This document shows positions 25,799 through 35,985 of a DNA stretch of 64,000 nt, one piece after another. Under the pieces are notes generated by a model, which was not told where the DNA came from, ran no database searches, and was given only the letters and a program-made list of their open reading frames with translations. Origin of the DNA: Candidatus Heimdallarchaeota archaeon (GTDB lineage: Archaea > Asgardarchaeota > Heimdallarchaeia > Heimdallarchaeales > Kariarchaeaceae). The first letter of the stretch is position 1; the number at the start of each line of letters is the position of its first letter. The translations under genes were made by a program, and so were the position numbers. The DNA lies in contig JADCLS010000007.1 of assembly GCA_026702845.1 (NCBI GenBank), forward strand, positions 186,001-250,000, written 5' to 3'.

Positions 25799-26200
25799 CT
25801 AATCATGAAGAATGCTCTTAATTGACTTGTCTCCACCGATATACTTCACAATAGCATTATCGATGAATTTGCCTGTCAAAATGGTCTCTGCACTACCCAT
25901 TTTCTTGATCTTGTGACTTTCAAACTCTTTCAAGTTTGTATCAGTCATTACAATAAAATCAGAGAATGGAATTACTGAGATGACAGAATCTTTGAGTTGC
26001 TGAACTCGATTGCCTTTAGAATTCCAAAATTTTCGAAATTCTGCATAAGTGCCTAGCACTGGCATTCCGTCAAGTGTATCTCCGAGAATAGCTTCTCCTT
26101 TCGATTTTGCAGGCATACCAACCAGTTGTCTTGTCAAAGTCTGTCTATTGACAGCATCGAGGGCTTTGGGGATGTTTTTGAAATAAGAAACTATTCCCAT
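25799..26200 (-). CDS. Hypothetical soluble protein
   Basis: The 133-residue product has no signal peptide or membrane helix. The ATG at 26200 is preferred because a GGGTG ribosome binding site, overlapping the stop codon of the spike-like gene, precedes it. A GTG at 26209 is the alternative. Placement directly after the spike-like gene suggests a shared function. No family is recognised. Confidence 0.5.
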   Translation of the reverse strand: MGIVSYFKNIPKALDAVNRQTLTRQLVGMPAKSKGEAILGDTLDGMPVLGTYAEFRKFWNSKGNRVQQLKDSVISVIPFSDFIVMTDTNLKEFESHKIKKMGSAETILTGKFIDNAIVKYIGGDKSIKSILHD

Positions 26201-26210
26201 ACTCAACACC

Positions 26211-27704
26211 CTATCTCATGAACTTGATAGCGAAAACAATCACTACAAGTGCAACAACAGCAATGATAACCCATTTCAGATTATCCTTGATAGCTGAAAC
26301 AAACTTTGAGGGATCAAGTTTGCTGAATAAGCTAGCTCCTTCAGTTGAGAGCCTACCTAGTGCATCCTTACCCTTATCAAAGATGGAAGAACCAAAAGAG
26401 GTGATTGCAGAAGCTCCCTTTCCACCGCTGGCGATTATACCATCAATAACGGATGAGGAAAGCTCACGACCATGATCGACAGCTTTTCCGAATTCCTCGG
26501 CTTTAACACCTACACTGAGGGTTACAGCTTTAAGACCTGCTCTTGCTTCTCTTGCGAGTGCTTGTGCGCCTCTTTCTCCTTCATCCCATTTCTCATTCAT
26601 GGCATTATAGATGTCATTTGACATCTTTGAGGGAACAGAGAGAATATCTCTTGCAGAATTGACTTTGTGATCAATAATATCACTCACATCAACCTTGAGG
26701 GCTGTTGCTCCTGCTCTGAGAGCAGATGCTTTCTGATCAAGAAAACCAACACCTCGCTGAGCGATTGAGCTGGCAGTTTTGGAAACAGGGAACTGAGAGA
26801 TTGCGTTCTTTGTGGCAGTTGCGATCTCTGTGAAGGGATTGAAACCACTTGCTGAAATATCAGCAACAGAAGTGCTGAAAGTATAATCAGTGTTTGTTCT
26901 GTCATCCTCATAGTCAGCAGATGTTCTATACAGAGAAAATTCAGAGAATTGTATTCCAGTGAATTTAATTTTGGAAACATAAGTCACGCTTGCTGAGGGC
27001 ATGGGTAGATAACCGAACCAATCTTGAACAGCGATGTACTGATCAGTGTTCAGAACGTTGGTGTAAGAACCTGCTTCTGTGCCATTTGCATAAGCGTAAA
27101 GCACATCAATTGAAGCGTTAGCACTTCCAGCCATCTTCATTTGTTCTAATTCAATCCAATCAGCAGAACTGTGATTATAATCAGTCAATTCAACGATCAT
27201 TGCACTTGTAGTGTCAACATCAGTTGTATTGCGAATATGAACAGTCTCTACACCTGCAACGTCAGTTGCTTTTCGTGTAGCTTGCTCAACAGCTTGACTG
27301 TCGGGAATGACATCTACAATTGGTGTAGAATCGTTAGTAGTTGATAGTTTGATACCATCAGCTTCCCATCTGTCTCTTGCATCAGCGAAAGATATAGCAT
27401 TGCTGTCTGTAGTCCAATGTATCATTAGATTAACAGCAATCATACCTTTTTCTCTTGTCACGAATACATCTCTGTATGCGTTTGCAGAGTATTGAGCCTC
27501 AAGAAATGCAAGGTCGTCATAAGAACTACCTTCTAAATAGCTTGAAGTATCGGGAAAGTACAATGTTAAGTTCATGTCACTATTCCAGACCATCTCGTAC
27601 CCATCTTCTAATGTGTTCTCGATACCGCTTGCCTGTGGTACGAGAGCTGTTAAAAGTAGAGTAAAAGTCAGAATCAAAAATAATTTTTGTTTTACTATGT
27701 TCAT
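26211..27704 (-). CDS. Spike-like type I membrane protein
   Basis: The 497-residue protein has a signal peptide (about 1-27) and a beta-rich, sequon-containing ectodomain (about 30-285). A long Ala/Ser/Lys-rich amphipathic helical region follows (about 290-470), then a C-terminal membrane helix (about 474-494) with a short basic end. This order matches the spike proteins of pleolipovirus-type enveloped archaeal viruses in outline, but I see no sequence signature that proves it. It is the first gene of the transcription unit running to 23150. A TATA-like TTTAAATAATA lies upstream at about 27755. Confidence 0.55.
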   Translation of the reverse strand: MNIVKQKLFLILTFTLLLTALVPQASGIENTLEDGYEMVWNSDMNLTLYFPDTSSYLEGSSYDDLAFLEAQYSANAYRDVFVTREKGMIAVNLMIHWTTDSNAISFADARDRWEADGIKLSTTNDSTPIVDVIPDSQAVEQATRKATDVAGVETVHIRNTTDVDTTSAMIVELTDYNHSSADWIELEQMKMAGSANASIDVLYAYANGTEAGSYTNVLNTDQYIAVQDWFGYLPMPSASVTYVSKIKFTGIQFSEFSLYRTSADYEDDRTNTDYTFSTSVADISASGFNPFTEIATATKNAISQFPVSKTASSIAQRGVGFLDQKASALRAGATALKVDVSDIIDHKVNSARDILSVPSKMSNDIYNAMNEKWDEGERGAQALAREARAGLKAVTLSVGVKAEEFGKAVDHGRELSSSVIDGIIASGGKGASAITSFGSSIFDKGKDALGRLSTEGASLFSKLDPSKFVSAIKDNLKWVIIAVVALVVIVFAIKFMR

Positions 27705-27792
27705 GATGATTAATTCATCCTATGATCGATTGTCACAATTGAAAATTAGTAGTTATTATTTAAAGAAATTAGCAATCATAGCGCAATGCAAT

Positions 27793-30700
27793 TTATTTGA
27801 ACTTACGTTTCTTCAAGAAATCGTCAAGCTCATCGATCTCGACCTTTCCCTCGTCAGATACATCAACACCAACAGTTTTCAGAGTTGGCTTTAAAATGTT
27901 CTCTTTAACAGCATCAGAACCGAATTGTCTCATACCAAAGAAAACGAGAGCGAGAGCCAATCCTAATGCTGAGACAGTACCAAACATTGCCATGAGAATC
28001 GGAGCTACATTTCTGTCAAACCAATTTGGTTGAGCAATATCGAGAGAAATAGCTTTCATATTGAATTTGACATTGACTGCTTTCAAAGTCTTTCGAAATG
28101 CGATTGTTTCAGTGAATTTAGAGTAAGATACTTCATGAGTATTATTTGTATAGCTTGCTGTTGCAATTGGCTCATACGATGTAAGAAAAGTACTGTCGAA
28201 CATCTCAACAAAGATTGATGAATTACTCGGAATTACTCGATTGACAGTAAAGTTCGCATTAGTAATTGAAGTGAGTGTCAGAAGTACATCAAAATCGTAT
28301 CCGTTTTTGAATTCTATCTCATAGATCGGCAAAGCAATTACAACCTCTTGCTCGCTCTCTGAGACAGTTGCATTGAATGATAAAATCAAGTCACCCGCCC
28401 ACGATCTCACAGTTATGTTCAGAAACGTTCCAGCATCGAAATATTTGGCTTGTGCGTATAATGCAGTACCATTGATCTCGATTTTTGCAGTATTGAAGTC
28501 CAATCCTGTACCTAACTCGTTTGTGAGTACAAAATGAACAAGTGTGTCACTTGTAGGCACGATGACAACCCATTTCGTTAAGCGTATATCGAATATTGCT
28601 ATTGTGACATTAAATGTGCCTGGGGATTCGTTCAATTGTATTACAATTGTTTCTGTTTCGATACCTGAGTAGGCAAGCGTTCCATTGACATAAACATCAA
28701 TTGTTTGATTTTTCCAATTTGTTTGCACATTGATCGAAACATACGTGTCTGATACTGTGAAGTCATTTCTCTCAATTCTGAGTACCGACATATACTCTTT
28801 TGCGAATATCTGAGCTTGTAGTATTGAATTATAATTCTCTACAAGCAAAGTAACTTGACTTGAATTAGTTAGATCAATCAACGTCATTGCACTTGTAAAA
28901 TTTGCAGAAATTTCACTTTCAAGAATTAATAGCATATCAGTTACAATATCTATATCACCGCTGAATGTGGTGTTTAATGCAAGAAGCATATTTGTTACAA
29001 TTGTGAAATTTCCTTCTAAATGCGAATTCAAGGCTGTGAAATTACTTGCAACGAAATTTTCAAGAAAATACAAAGCTGAGTTAGTCACAGTGAAATTTGC
29101 TTCCATCCAGCTCGAAACCATCTCTATAATAGAATTTGTGGCTGTGAAATTCAAATTCATGTTTTGCGAGATTAATGAAATAAATGAATTTGTCGCTGTG
29201 AAGTTTGAAGCCATTAAATTTACGATATTTGTAAAATTTGATAACAGGAAAACATCTTGAGAAGCAAGTAAATTCACAATTGAAGTAAAATTGCTAAAAA
29301 GGTATAAATCTTGCAAAACTAATAATTCTCCGATATTTGTCACATTTGCCATAATTTCAACGATCTGAGCTGTAACATTGATATTTGCTACATCAGTTAT
29401 GATTTGAAGCATATCAGCATTAAATATAGTAAAATTTGCAGAAATATCAGATTGCAAAATTTGAAGCAAATTAGTTACAATATCAATATCCCCGCTGAAA
29501 GAGGAATTTAGAACATTTATCAAATTACTTAAAATCGTGAAATTTCCTTCTAAATTGCTGTTTAATATACTGAAATCACCATTTATTGCAGATGAGAGGA
29601 AATCGATTGCAGAATTAGTCACAGTGAAATTTGCTTCCATCCAGCTCGAAACCATCTCTATAATAGAATTTGTGGCTGTGAAATTCAAATTCATGTTTTC
29701 AGAAATTAAATTTATGAAGGAGTTTGTTGCTGTGAAGGATGTACTCATCAAATTTATAATATTTGTAAAATTAGAGAGCAGGAAAACATCTTGAGAAGCT
29801 AATATATTAGCTATTGACGTAAAATTGCTCAATAAATTAACATCTTGTAATACAAGCAATTCAGCTATATTTGTCACATTAGAGAGCAGAGAAAGTATTT
29901 GAGTTGTGACATTGATATTTGCTACATCTGTGATTATTTGAAGCAAATCTGTTGACATCTCAACAAATCCTGCGTCAATATTGCTGTCAATTAGCGTTAA
30001 ATCACCGATAATTGAAAAGGTGTCAGAAAGTATTTGAGTGAAATTACTTGCTAAACTACTGTCAATTAGCGTTAAATCACCGATAATTGAAAGTGTGTCT
30101 GCGAAAATTGCAGAGAAATTACTCTCAAGACTTAAATCAAGGTTTCCGAATAAATTTACTGTCTCCGACATCAAAAATGTGAAATTCGAGGCAATTGAGC
30201 TGTCTAATATCGAAACGTCTCCAATTATTGAAACAGTGTCAGCTAGAACGTCTACAAACCCCGCATCAATAGAACTATCTAAGAGCGTTAAATCACCCAA
30301 AATATTTAGGGTGTCGGCTAAAATTGCTGTAAAATTGCTCTCTAAATTTAAATCAAGATTTTCGATTGAACCAAAAATGTTGAAAGTGTCAGAAAGTATG
30401 TTTGTGAAGTTCGATTGCAAATTTAAATCAAGATTTCCCATTAAATTCATTAAATTTAGTGTATCAGCCAAAATTGCAGTAAAATTCGAGCTAAGAGTGT
30501 CTACAATTAAAGAACTGTTATCAAGAATGAATGTCAAATCTTGATTTTGTGCATTGAACTCTAATTGCAGAGTATTTGTCTGAGTTGTAAATTGTGTCGT
30601 GATAGAACTGTCTAAATCAGTAATATCTTGAATAAGAGCAAGTGTATTATCATAAACGTCTGTAATTGTGTCACCTGTGACAGAGAGAGCAGTATCACTT

Positions 30701-33700
30701 GTAACAGCGTAATTAAAGTTCACTGTCGTACCTGTTGGTATTGCTTGAGCAAAATCGCCTGTAACCGTAGAATATTCAATCTCGAAGTTGTAAGTAGCAG
30801 TCTCTAACTTGTAAGATACGATTTCATTAGGCAATACCCACTCAGAGTATGTTTTTGCATCTCTTGTGATCGTAAAATGTATAGACTGAGGCTGAATATT
30901 AACAATTTTAACAGAATACAGGGTTAATACAATATCAATAAATCTCTCATAAGACACAGAAGCAGAGTAATAGAGCTGATTGTCGAATAAATCCAATATC
31001 TCAATAGATTTGGCTGTACTCGTATCAGACCAATAAAACGTATCTGAATATATTCTCACTGTGTCAACCTTGATTTTAAACTGTCGGGGTTCTAAGAAAT
31101 TGTTAGATTGATCTATAATTGTGATAGAGGCAAGATCACTCTCATATACTGTATATGTGTCATAGAACCAAACTGAGCCTAGATCAAGCCTATGATTAGA
31201 CAAATCCTTTATAACTTGATATTGAATTTCATGACTTCCAACATCCAAATTTTTCTGAATAATGTCTAGATCGTAAGCTATTCCGTATTTACCATCTATT
31301 TGATAGTAATAGGCTTGATCATTGAATTCTGAATAGAATTGAAAATAGCTGTCTGTCTCATAGAGAAAAGGCTGTATGTTCTTCTTAAACCTTACATACT
31401 CCACATCGACATATTTAGTACCTGCGAGGTTGTTTCCGATAATCTGTAATGGTGAACCCCCTGTCAATTCATCCCCTTGAATGTTCTGCATTCCTCTTGT
31501 AGCTATTTGCCATACATTTGCTGTTGTGTAAGTAAATGTTGTAATATCTGAGCCAGTGTCCAAATTCCATTGCATACGATAACTCCCTGCTATATTCGAT
31601 CTGAATTTGATCTCCATCTGATCTACTTCGGGGATATATGTAAAAGGGAAATATTCGGGAGCTTTTGAATTGCATCCCCCATACGCAGAGGTCGTATAAC
31701 AGCTAATGAACCCATTTCCAGTTATATACGCAGGGGATTGAAAACGATAACTATCTTGCTGAGTTTTTCCCTCAAATTCAAGATTTATATCGCTTGTGTC
31801 CTCATCTTCCCATGCTGTGTTATGATAGGTTTGATCAACGATATTGATATAATCCATATAAAAGTCTAAATCCACAAAATTGCTTGCTCCATTTGATGAG
31901 ACTGTAAAACGCATAATTTCTATACTATCAGCATACGAATCAATTATTGTTGAGTGAATTGGTATTCTGAGGTTGAACCAACCTGTCTTATCTGTATCTA
32001 TTGATGTACTTGCCACATTACCCCAAAAATCAGTCCTATCCCAACACCAATAGAATGTATATCGATTTGCAGTATTAGGAACTTCATCGACATAAATTCT
32101 AATATCAATATATTCATATCCAGTGAGGTCATACACAGGGGTTTCAGTGTAAAATGTTGGATAGTAGTACGCATTCAGCTTGTAGGGAAAATAAGTATAG
32201 AAATAATCTCCACCATATTCCCGATAGAATGATCCATCAACGATATTCTCATCATAATAACCCCACAAATACTTATCTGCTGTTGAACCTTCCGAGAAGT
32301 CAAAATACAAGGGTTCTCCCGTTTTATCATTCCCAAAACTCCAAATTTTCTCAGAAGCAGAAACAGGAGTGAAGTAAGAATGCTGAGCTTTAATGAAGTG
32401 ACTGTCATAAATGTAATACTGAACACTTGCAGAGGGCGTACCAATGAATTGCATTCGAATATAAGCCATAGTATAACCATTTGTTCTAAATACAGTATCC
32501 CAACCTGCAAACTCGGTTATTGGTGTCGTATACCTAATTCTCTCATTTGCATCGAATTGAAGGTCAACTTGATCACCCATATATGCGCCTGTGTAAGGAG
32601 CATCATAACTATACAATTTATCTAACTCTAGAGGGCTTGTAGTGTCAGTACTTCTAAACTCAAACGTGTAGAAATCCCAATCAGTGATTAAACCAATTTC
32701 TGAGCTAATAACCTGCTGAAAATATTGATTCACGTTGTTTGCTGTGTAAGATAGGGTTATTATCCCATTATCCGTATCTAAGCTCTCAGAATAGGAAGTA
32801 CAACCCGATGCACAAGACCAAATGCTCAAATCCTGCCAGTAGTAAGGGTTATCCTTTGTTTCATAATTCCTTGAGAATTTCGAGTTTACATCATACCATA
32901 AGACGTCATACTCTCTGTTATGCAATAAATCAAGTCCGATCTTAGTTGAGGCAATTCCTTGATTATCAGTCACAATTGTTTCCTCGTAGACATCGACAAA
33001 GCTAGATCGTTCTCTTATCAGCATATTGACCTCAGTGTTTTGAATAACTGGAAACTCAATATTATCAAATGAAACGAATTGAGCCTTGAATTCCATCTCA
33101 TTAACATCTGTGTATTCTTCCCTTGCAGAAACTCGGAAGAAATGAAAATTATCAAAGATGACAACAGCATTAGTCGCAGGATCAAGAACTATATTGATGA
33201 ATGAGTATTCGGGCATAGTAGAGTATTTCACCCAGTAGGAAATATCGATCAGCATACTTGCTGTGTACCATCTCTCAGTACTGTAATCTGAAAATGCAAA
33301 AGCTGTTGGAAAACCTCGAATGCTAAATGAACCACTGTCATAAGATACAATGTAAAAATCAAATGTTGCGTAATATTCCCCTTCCTCAAAATCCTCAATA
33401 GGCATAGAGGTTTGCCCCCATCCGCCATTTTCCTCAAGTCTCAAGGCATAACTTCCCTCGCTGACAATATCGCTTACAATTGTAGTACTATCCATTCCGT
33501 TATTGCCTGCTGTCGAAACTCGATTTATCCAGCTTGAAGTACCGCACTCGTAATCTAAGCAAGTAGATTCATACTCTGTTATATCCTCAACAGCCAAAAA
33601 ATAATGATTTTTTTGTGAGTATGTGACAGTGTACGTGATTGGCACAGTTCCAGTGATTACAGTATTTGTGCTGTCTGAGACTGTTGCCTCTGTGCTAATA

Positions 33701-34683
33701 CTTCCATAATCCCAATTTGCAGGCTTGTAAACTGTTATCTCATTTCCATATCCAAAATTTTCAATTTGAAGTCTGTGAGTTATAGAATTATATGAGTTAT
33801 AGGTATACTCTGATCGTAATTGAGAGGTGACAGTTTCCTCGATCGCAAATTTATCAAATCTGAAATTGCAGATATGCTCAACATTGCTTGAAGAAGTTGT
33901 CCACCATACCTCAACCCAAAAAATGAGTTTATTGCCATCTGCAAAACTGGAATCAAGGGTGATATAATCGTCAATCGTTCCATCATTGTCTGAAATGTAA
34001 TCTGTCGTGTCAGATACTCCATTCTTGACAGGATAGATATAGAAATTTCCTAGACTTGAATATGTTTTAGCTCCCTGTGTATAATCTGCACTTGCAACGA
34101 CATGAACATTGAAAGAACTCGCATACTCATATTCTATCTCTACGAGAAAGAAATCTGTTATCCCTGCACTCTCAGAGTTGTCGTGCATAGAAATAATAAA
34201 ATCAGTTCCATCATTCTCATAAGAGCCTCGAAAATTGTTGAAAAAAACATCATCTGATAATGTAGTTCCATAAATCCCATTATCGATATTATTGATATAA
34301 GCATCTGTAACCTCAGAATTAAAGGAGTTGTCAACAGTCACAGTCTTTCCCTGCTTCCAATTGCTGTATATCGAATTGTCAGCCTGCTTGTAATCAACAG
34401 TGTCAAGACCGAGTGACCTCTGAGGTAGTGAGCTAAAATCGAGATCATTCGAGCGAGTATCTGTATGCTCGGTCTGAGTTGTCTCTGTGGTCTCATTCTG
34501 AATTGGAAAAGCTGTTCTGTGATTATTCATATCCTTTTCGGGATATTGTAAAATTGGATCAGTTGTTATTGATTGATCAGTTTGCGTATCCTCTGTGCCT
34601 GTATCTTGTAAATTTTGCAGATACAGCATAGAAGGGATTAGCATAAGTACTATTAGAAAGAAGAAAATCGATTGTTTTCTCAT
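27793..34683 (-). CDS. Giant fibre-like surface protein (2296 residues)
   Basis: A signal peptide (about 1-25) is followed by about 1300 residues of beta-sandwich-like modules that resemble carbohydrate-binding domains (recurring Trp, Tyr and paired Cys). Residues about 1350-1940 form a repetitive stalk: units of about 25 residues such as LDSSIASNFTQILSDTF, and then a block of 178 residues present twice. NFT/NFS sequons recur through the whole stalk. A further beta region leads to one membrane helix (about 2229-2253) and a short acidic cytoplasmic tail. The design is that of an attachment fibre or adhesin anchored in a virion or cell membrane. It is by far the largest gene of the element. Confidence 0.7.
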   Translation of the reverse strand: MRKQSIFFFLIVLMLIPSMLYLQNLQDTGTEDTQTDQSITTDPILQYPEKDMNNHRTAFPIQNETTETTQTEHTDTRSNDLDFSSLPQRSLGLDTVDYKQADNSIYSNWKQGKTVTVDNSFNSEVTDAYINNIDNGIYGTTLSDDVFFNNFRGSYENDGTDFIISMHDNSESAGITDFFLVEIEYEYASSFNVHVVASADYTQGAKTYSSLGNFYIYPVKNGVSDTTDYISDNDGTIDDYITLDSSFADGNKLIFWVEVWWTTSSSNVEHICNFRFDKFAIEETVTSQLRSEYTYNSYNSITHRLQIENFGYGNEITVYKPANWDYGSISTEATVSDSTNTVITGTVPITYTVTYSQKNHYFLAVEDITEYESTCLDYECGTSSWINRVSTAGNNGMDSTTIVSDIVSEGSYALRLEENGGWGQTSMPIEDFEEGEYYATFDFYIVSYDSGSFSIRGFPTAFAFSDYSTERWYTASMLIDISYWVKYSTMPEYSFINIVLDPATNAVVIFDNFHFFRVSAREEYTDVNEMEFKAQFVSFDNIEFPVIQNTEVNMLIRERSSFVDVYEETIVTDNQGIASTKIGLDLLHNREYDVLWYDVNSKFSRNYETKDNPYYWQDLSIWSCASGCTSYSESLDTDNGIITLSYTANNVNQYFQQVISSEIGLITDWDFYTFEFRSTDTTSPLELDKLYSYDAPYTGAYMGDQVDLQFDANERIRYTTPITEFAGWDTVFRTNGYTMAYIRMQFIGTPSASVQYYIYDSHFIKAQHSYFTPVSASEKIWSFGNDKTGEPLYFDFSEGSTADKYLWGYYDENIVDGSFYREYGGDYFYTYFPYKLNAYYYPTFYTETPVYDLTGYEYIDIRIYVDEVPNTANRYTFYWCWDRTDFWGNVASTSIDTDKTGWFNLRIPIHSTIIDSYADSIEIMRFTVSSNGASNFVDLDFYMDYINIVDQTYHNTAWEDEDTSDINLEFEGKTQQDSYRFQSPAYITGNGFISCYTTSAYGGCNSKAPEYFPFTYIPEVDQMEIKFRSNIAGSYRMQWNLDTGSDITTFTYTTANVWQIATRGMQNIQGDELTGGSPLQIIGNNLAGTKYVDVEYVRFKKNIQPFLYETDSYFQFYSEFNDQAYYYQIDGKYGIAYDLDIIQKNLDVGSHEIQYQVIKDLSNHRLDLGSVWFYDTYTVYESDLASITIIDQSNNFLEPRQFKIKVDTVRIYSDTFYWSDTSTAKSIEILDLFDNQLYYSASVSYERFIDIVLTLYSVKIVNIQPQSIHFTITRDAKTYSEWVLPNEIVSYKLETATYNFEIEYSTVTGDFAQAIPTGTTVNFNYAVTSDTALSVTGDTITDVYDNTLALIQDITDLDSSITTQFTTQTNTLQLEFNAQNQDLTFILDNSSLIVDTLSSNFTAILADTLNLMNLMGNLDLNLQSNFTNILSDTFNIFGSIENLDLNLESNFTAILADTLNILGDLTLLDSSIDAGFVDVLADTVSIIGDVSILDSSIASNFTFLMSETVNLFGNLDLSLESNFSAIFADTLSIIGDLTLIDSSLASNFTQILSDTFSIIGDLTLIDSNIDAGFVEMSTDLLQIITDVANINVTTQILSLLSNVTNIAELLVLQDVNLLSNFTSIANILASQDVFLLSNFTNIINLMSTSFTATNSFINLISENMNLNFTATNSIIEMVSSWMEANFTVTNSAIDFLSSAINGDFSILNSNLEGNFTILSNLINVLNSSFSGDIDIVTNLLQILQSDISANFTIFNADMLQIITDVANINVTAQIVEIMANVTNIGELLVLQDLYLFSNFTSIVNLLASQDVFLLSNFTNIVNLMASNFTATNSFISLISQNMNLNFTATNSIIEMVSSWMEANFTVTNSALYFLENFVASNFTALNSHLEGNFTIVTNMLLALNTTFSGDIDIVTDMLLILESEISANFTSAMTLIDLTNSSQVTLLVENYNSILQAQIFAKEYMSVLRIERNDFTVSDTYVSINVQTNWKNQTIDVYVNGTLAYSGIETETIVIQLNESPGTFNVTIAIFDIRLTKWVVIVPTSDTLVHFVLTNELGTGLDFNTAKIEINGTALYAQAKYFDAGTFLNITVRSWAGDLILSFNATVSESEQEVVIALPIYEIEFKNGYDFDVLLTLTSITNANFTVNRVIPSNSSIFVEMFDSTFLTSYEPIATASYTNNTHEVSYSKFTETIAFRKTLKAVNVKFNMKAISLDIAQPNWFDRNVAPILMAMFGTVSALGLALALVFFGMRQFGSDAVKENILKPTLKTVGVDVSDEGKVEIDELDDFLKKRKFK
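29081..29165. repeat. 85-base exact direct repeat, copy A
   Basis: Identical over 85 bases to 29615-29699, an offset of 534 bases (178 codons, in frame) inside the stalk of the giant protein. The flanks are diverged, so the identity points to recent duplication or gene conversion. Confidence 0.85.
29615..29699. repeat. 85-base exact direct repeat, copy B
   Basis: The second copy of the repeat at 29081-29165; it encodes the same stalk segment (IIEMVSSWMEANFTVTNS). See copy A. Confidence 0.85.
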
Positions 34684-34723
34684 ATATGAAGAAATGCGTT
34701 GAAAGTAAAAGAAACTATGAAAT

Positions 34724-35116
34724 TTAACTGAGTTGCACTGATTTTACTTGAGAAACAGCGTATTCTCTTAATAATTTATCAACTGATGTCTGAGCAATCC
34801 AGTACTCTTTCGAAGGTCTGATAGAGATTAGTATGCCATTGTTAATCCAATTTATTATCGTTTGCCTGCTCTTTCCGAATATTTTCATGACTTCATTCAC
34901 TGATAAGAATCCTCTTGATTTAAGTCCATTTTCTCCAATTAATCCAAATTCTTCGCAGGTTACAGCATGTGAGAGCGCTATTTGCACGACCTTGTAACCC
35001 GATAAACTCTCAGCCTCTATATTATGTTTTTCAGCAATCTGTTCTCTCAGTATTGTCATGACTTCTTTATCTACTCTTGAGGAAATGTTCTCTGTACTCA
35101 TTAAATCAACCTTCAT
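34724..35116 (-). CDS. Excisionase-like helix-turn-helix protein
   Basis: The 130-residue protein has a MerR/excisionase-type HTH at about residues 68-115: FLSVNEVMKIFGKSRQTIINW, a wing with the ISIRPSKEYWI strand, then VDKLL. Its N-terminal 60 residues look like a separate helical, perhaps dimerising, region. Such proteins direct excision with a tyrosine recombinase or act as regulators. The start is at 35116, or at the ATG at 35101 behind a GGTTGA-like site. A palindrome at 35290 lies about 175 bases upstream. Confidence 0.6.
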   Translation of the reverse strand: MKVDLMSTENISSRVDKEVMTILREQIAEKHNIEAESLSGYKVVQIALSHAVTCEEFGLIGENGLKSRGFLSVNEVMKIFGKSRQTIINWINNGILISIRPSKEYWIAQTSVDKLLREYAVSQVKSVQLS

Positions 35117-35289
35117 ATCTTAGAATACGCATGAGATTATAATATTTCATGCGTTGATGTTGCAATTCTATATTAGTATTCATTTTCAAGGTTTATTAGT
35201 TTTATTGGAGTTACATAAAATTACTCAACTTAATCTACTAATATTTTCCCACTTCAAGCCTTAATTCTGCATATTTAGATTTTTACTTT

Positions 35290-35302
35290 TTGTAATACAA
35301 AT
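35290..35302. promoter_or_regulatory. Element palindrome TTTGTATTACAAA, copy 3
   Basis: A perfect copy (written TTTGTAATACAAA on the plus strand) in the spacer before the excisionase-like gene. Together with 17057 and 20353 it links three transcription units of the element. Confidence 0.5.
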
Positions 35303-35335
35303 CAGTTTTTTCAAGAAGATTGATATTTTTATATA

Positions 35336-35974
35336 TTAAAAGAAATCTTGCAACGAGATTGTCTCTATGTTCTTATCGATTTTAGTATCTGACGACTTAA
35401 TATCATTCATAATAAATTTATCATATAAAATATCTTCTTTTTCATATCTTGGATCAATTAATTCAATGACCTTTCTATTCAACATTCTTATAGCTTTTGT
35501 AAAAAAGGTCTCCTTAGTAAAGTTTATGTAGAGTACATCATTTTCTTTTGAAGAATATCCTTTGATTATTATTTCAAAAATAGTATCTAAATCTGACCTA
35601 TGATACGAGTTTTTATGATATGAGATAACATTCTCATCCCAAAAATCTGAAGGATTTTTCCCCAAAGGATTACTTGATATTTTTCCACTATTTTTGCCTT
35701 TATAAGCTGTTTTACCGGGATATTTTTGTGGGATGCGAATATCATCTAAATTCCATTCGTATTTGTTAGATTTTGTGAACCAGAGGAGAACATAAAAATT
35801 TTCTATATCATAACTATCACTGCTACCAGATTCTATTATAATCCTATTCCGCAATTGATATTCTGAATCTTTAAATAAATTATAAAGTTCAAAATCTAAA
35901 GGTACTTGATTTACTGAATTTGATTCATTAGAATTCTTAGTTAGTATCATTAAATTGCCAGTTTTTGATAGCAT
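35336..35974 (-). pseudogene. Decayed DNA methyltransferase (N4/N6 type) fragment
   Basis: The 212-residue frame matches, from memory of the family, the middle and C-terminal part of beta-class DNA methyltransferases. It has VPLDFELYNLFKDSEYQLRNRI, a VLLWFTKSNKYEWNLDDIRIPQ-like run (residues about 65-85), then KYPGK and NPLGKNPSDFWD. The N-terminal catalytic DPPY or SPPY motif is missing. The SAM-binding DPFxGxGTT motif, expected before KAIRMLNRKVIELID, has become YINFTKETF. It should not methylate DNA. It lies 11 bases after a fragment that looks like a restriction endonuclease start, so this is probably a dead restriction-modification system carried by the element. Confidence 0.6.
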
Positions 35975-35985
35975 TGAATGTCTAA

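Noticed and set aside
28967..30544. Plus-strand reading frames in the stalk region
   Set aside because: They are shadows produced by the repetitive coding sequence of the giant minus-strand protein; no ribosome binding sites and low-complexity products.
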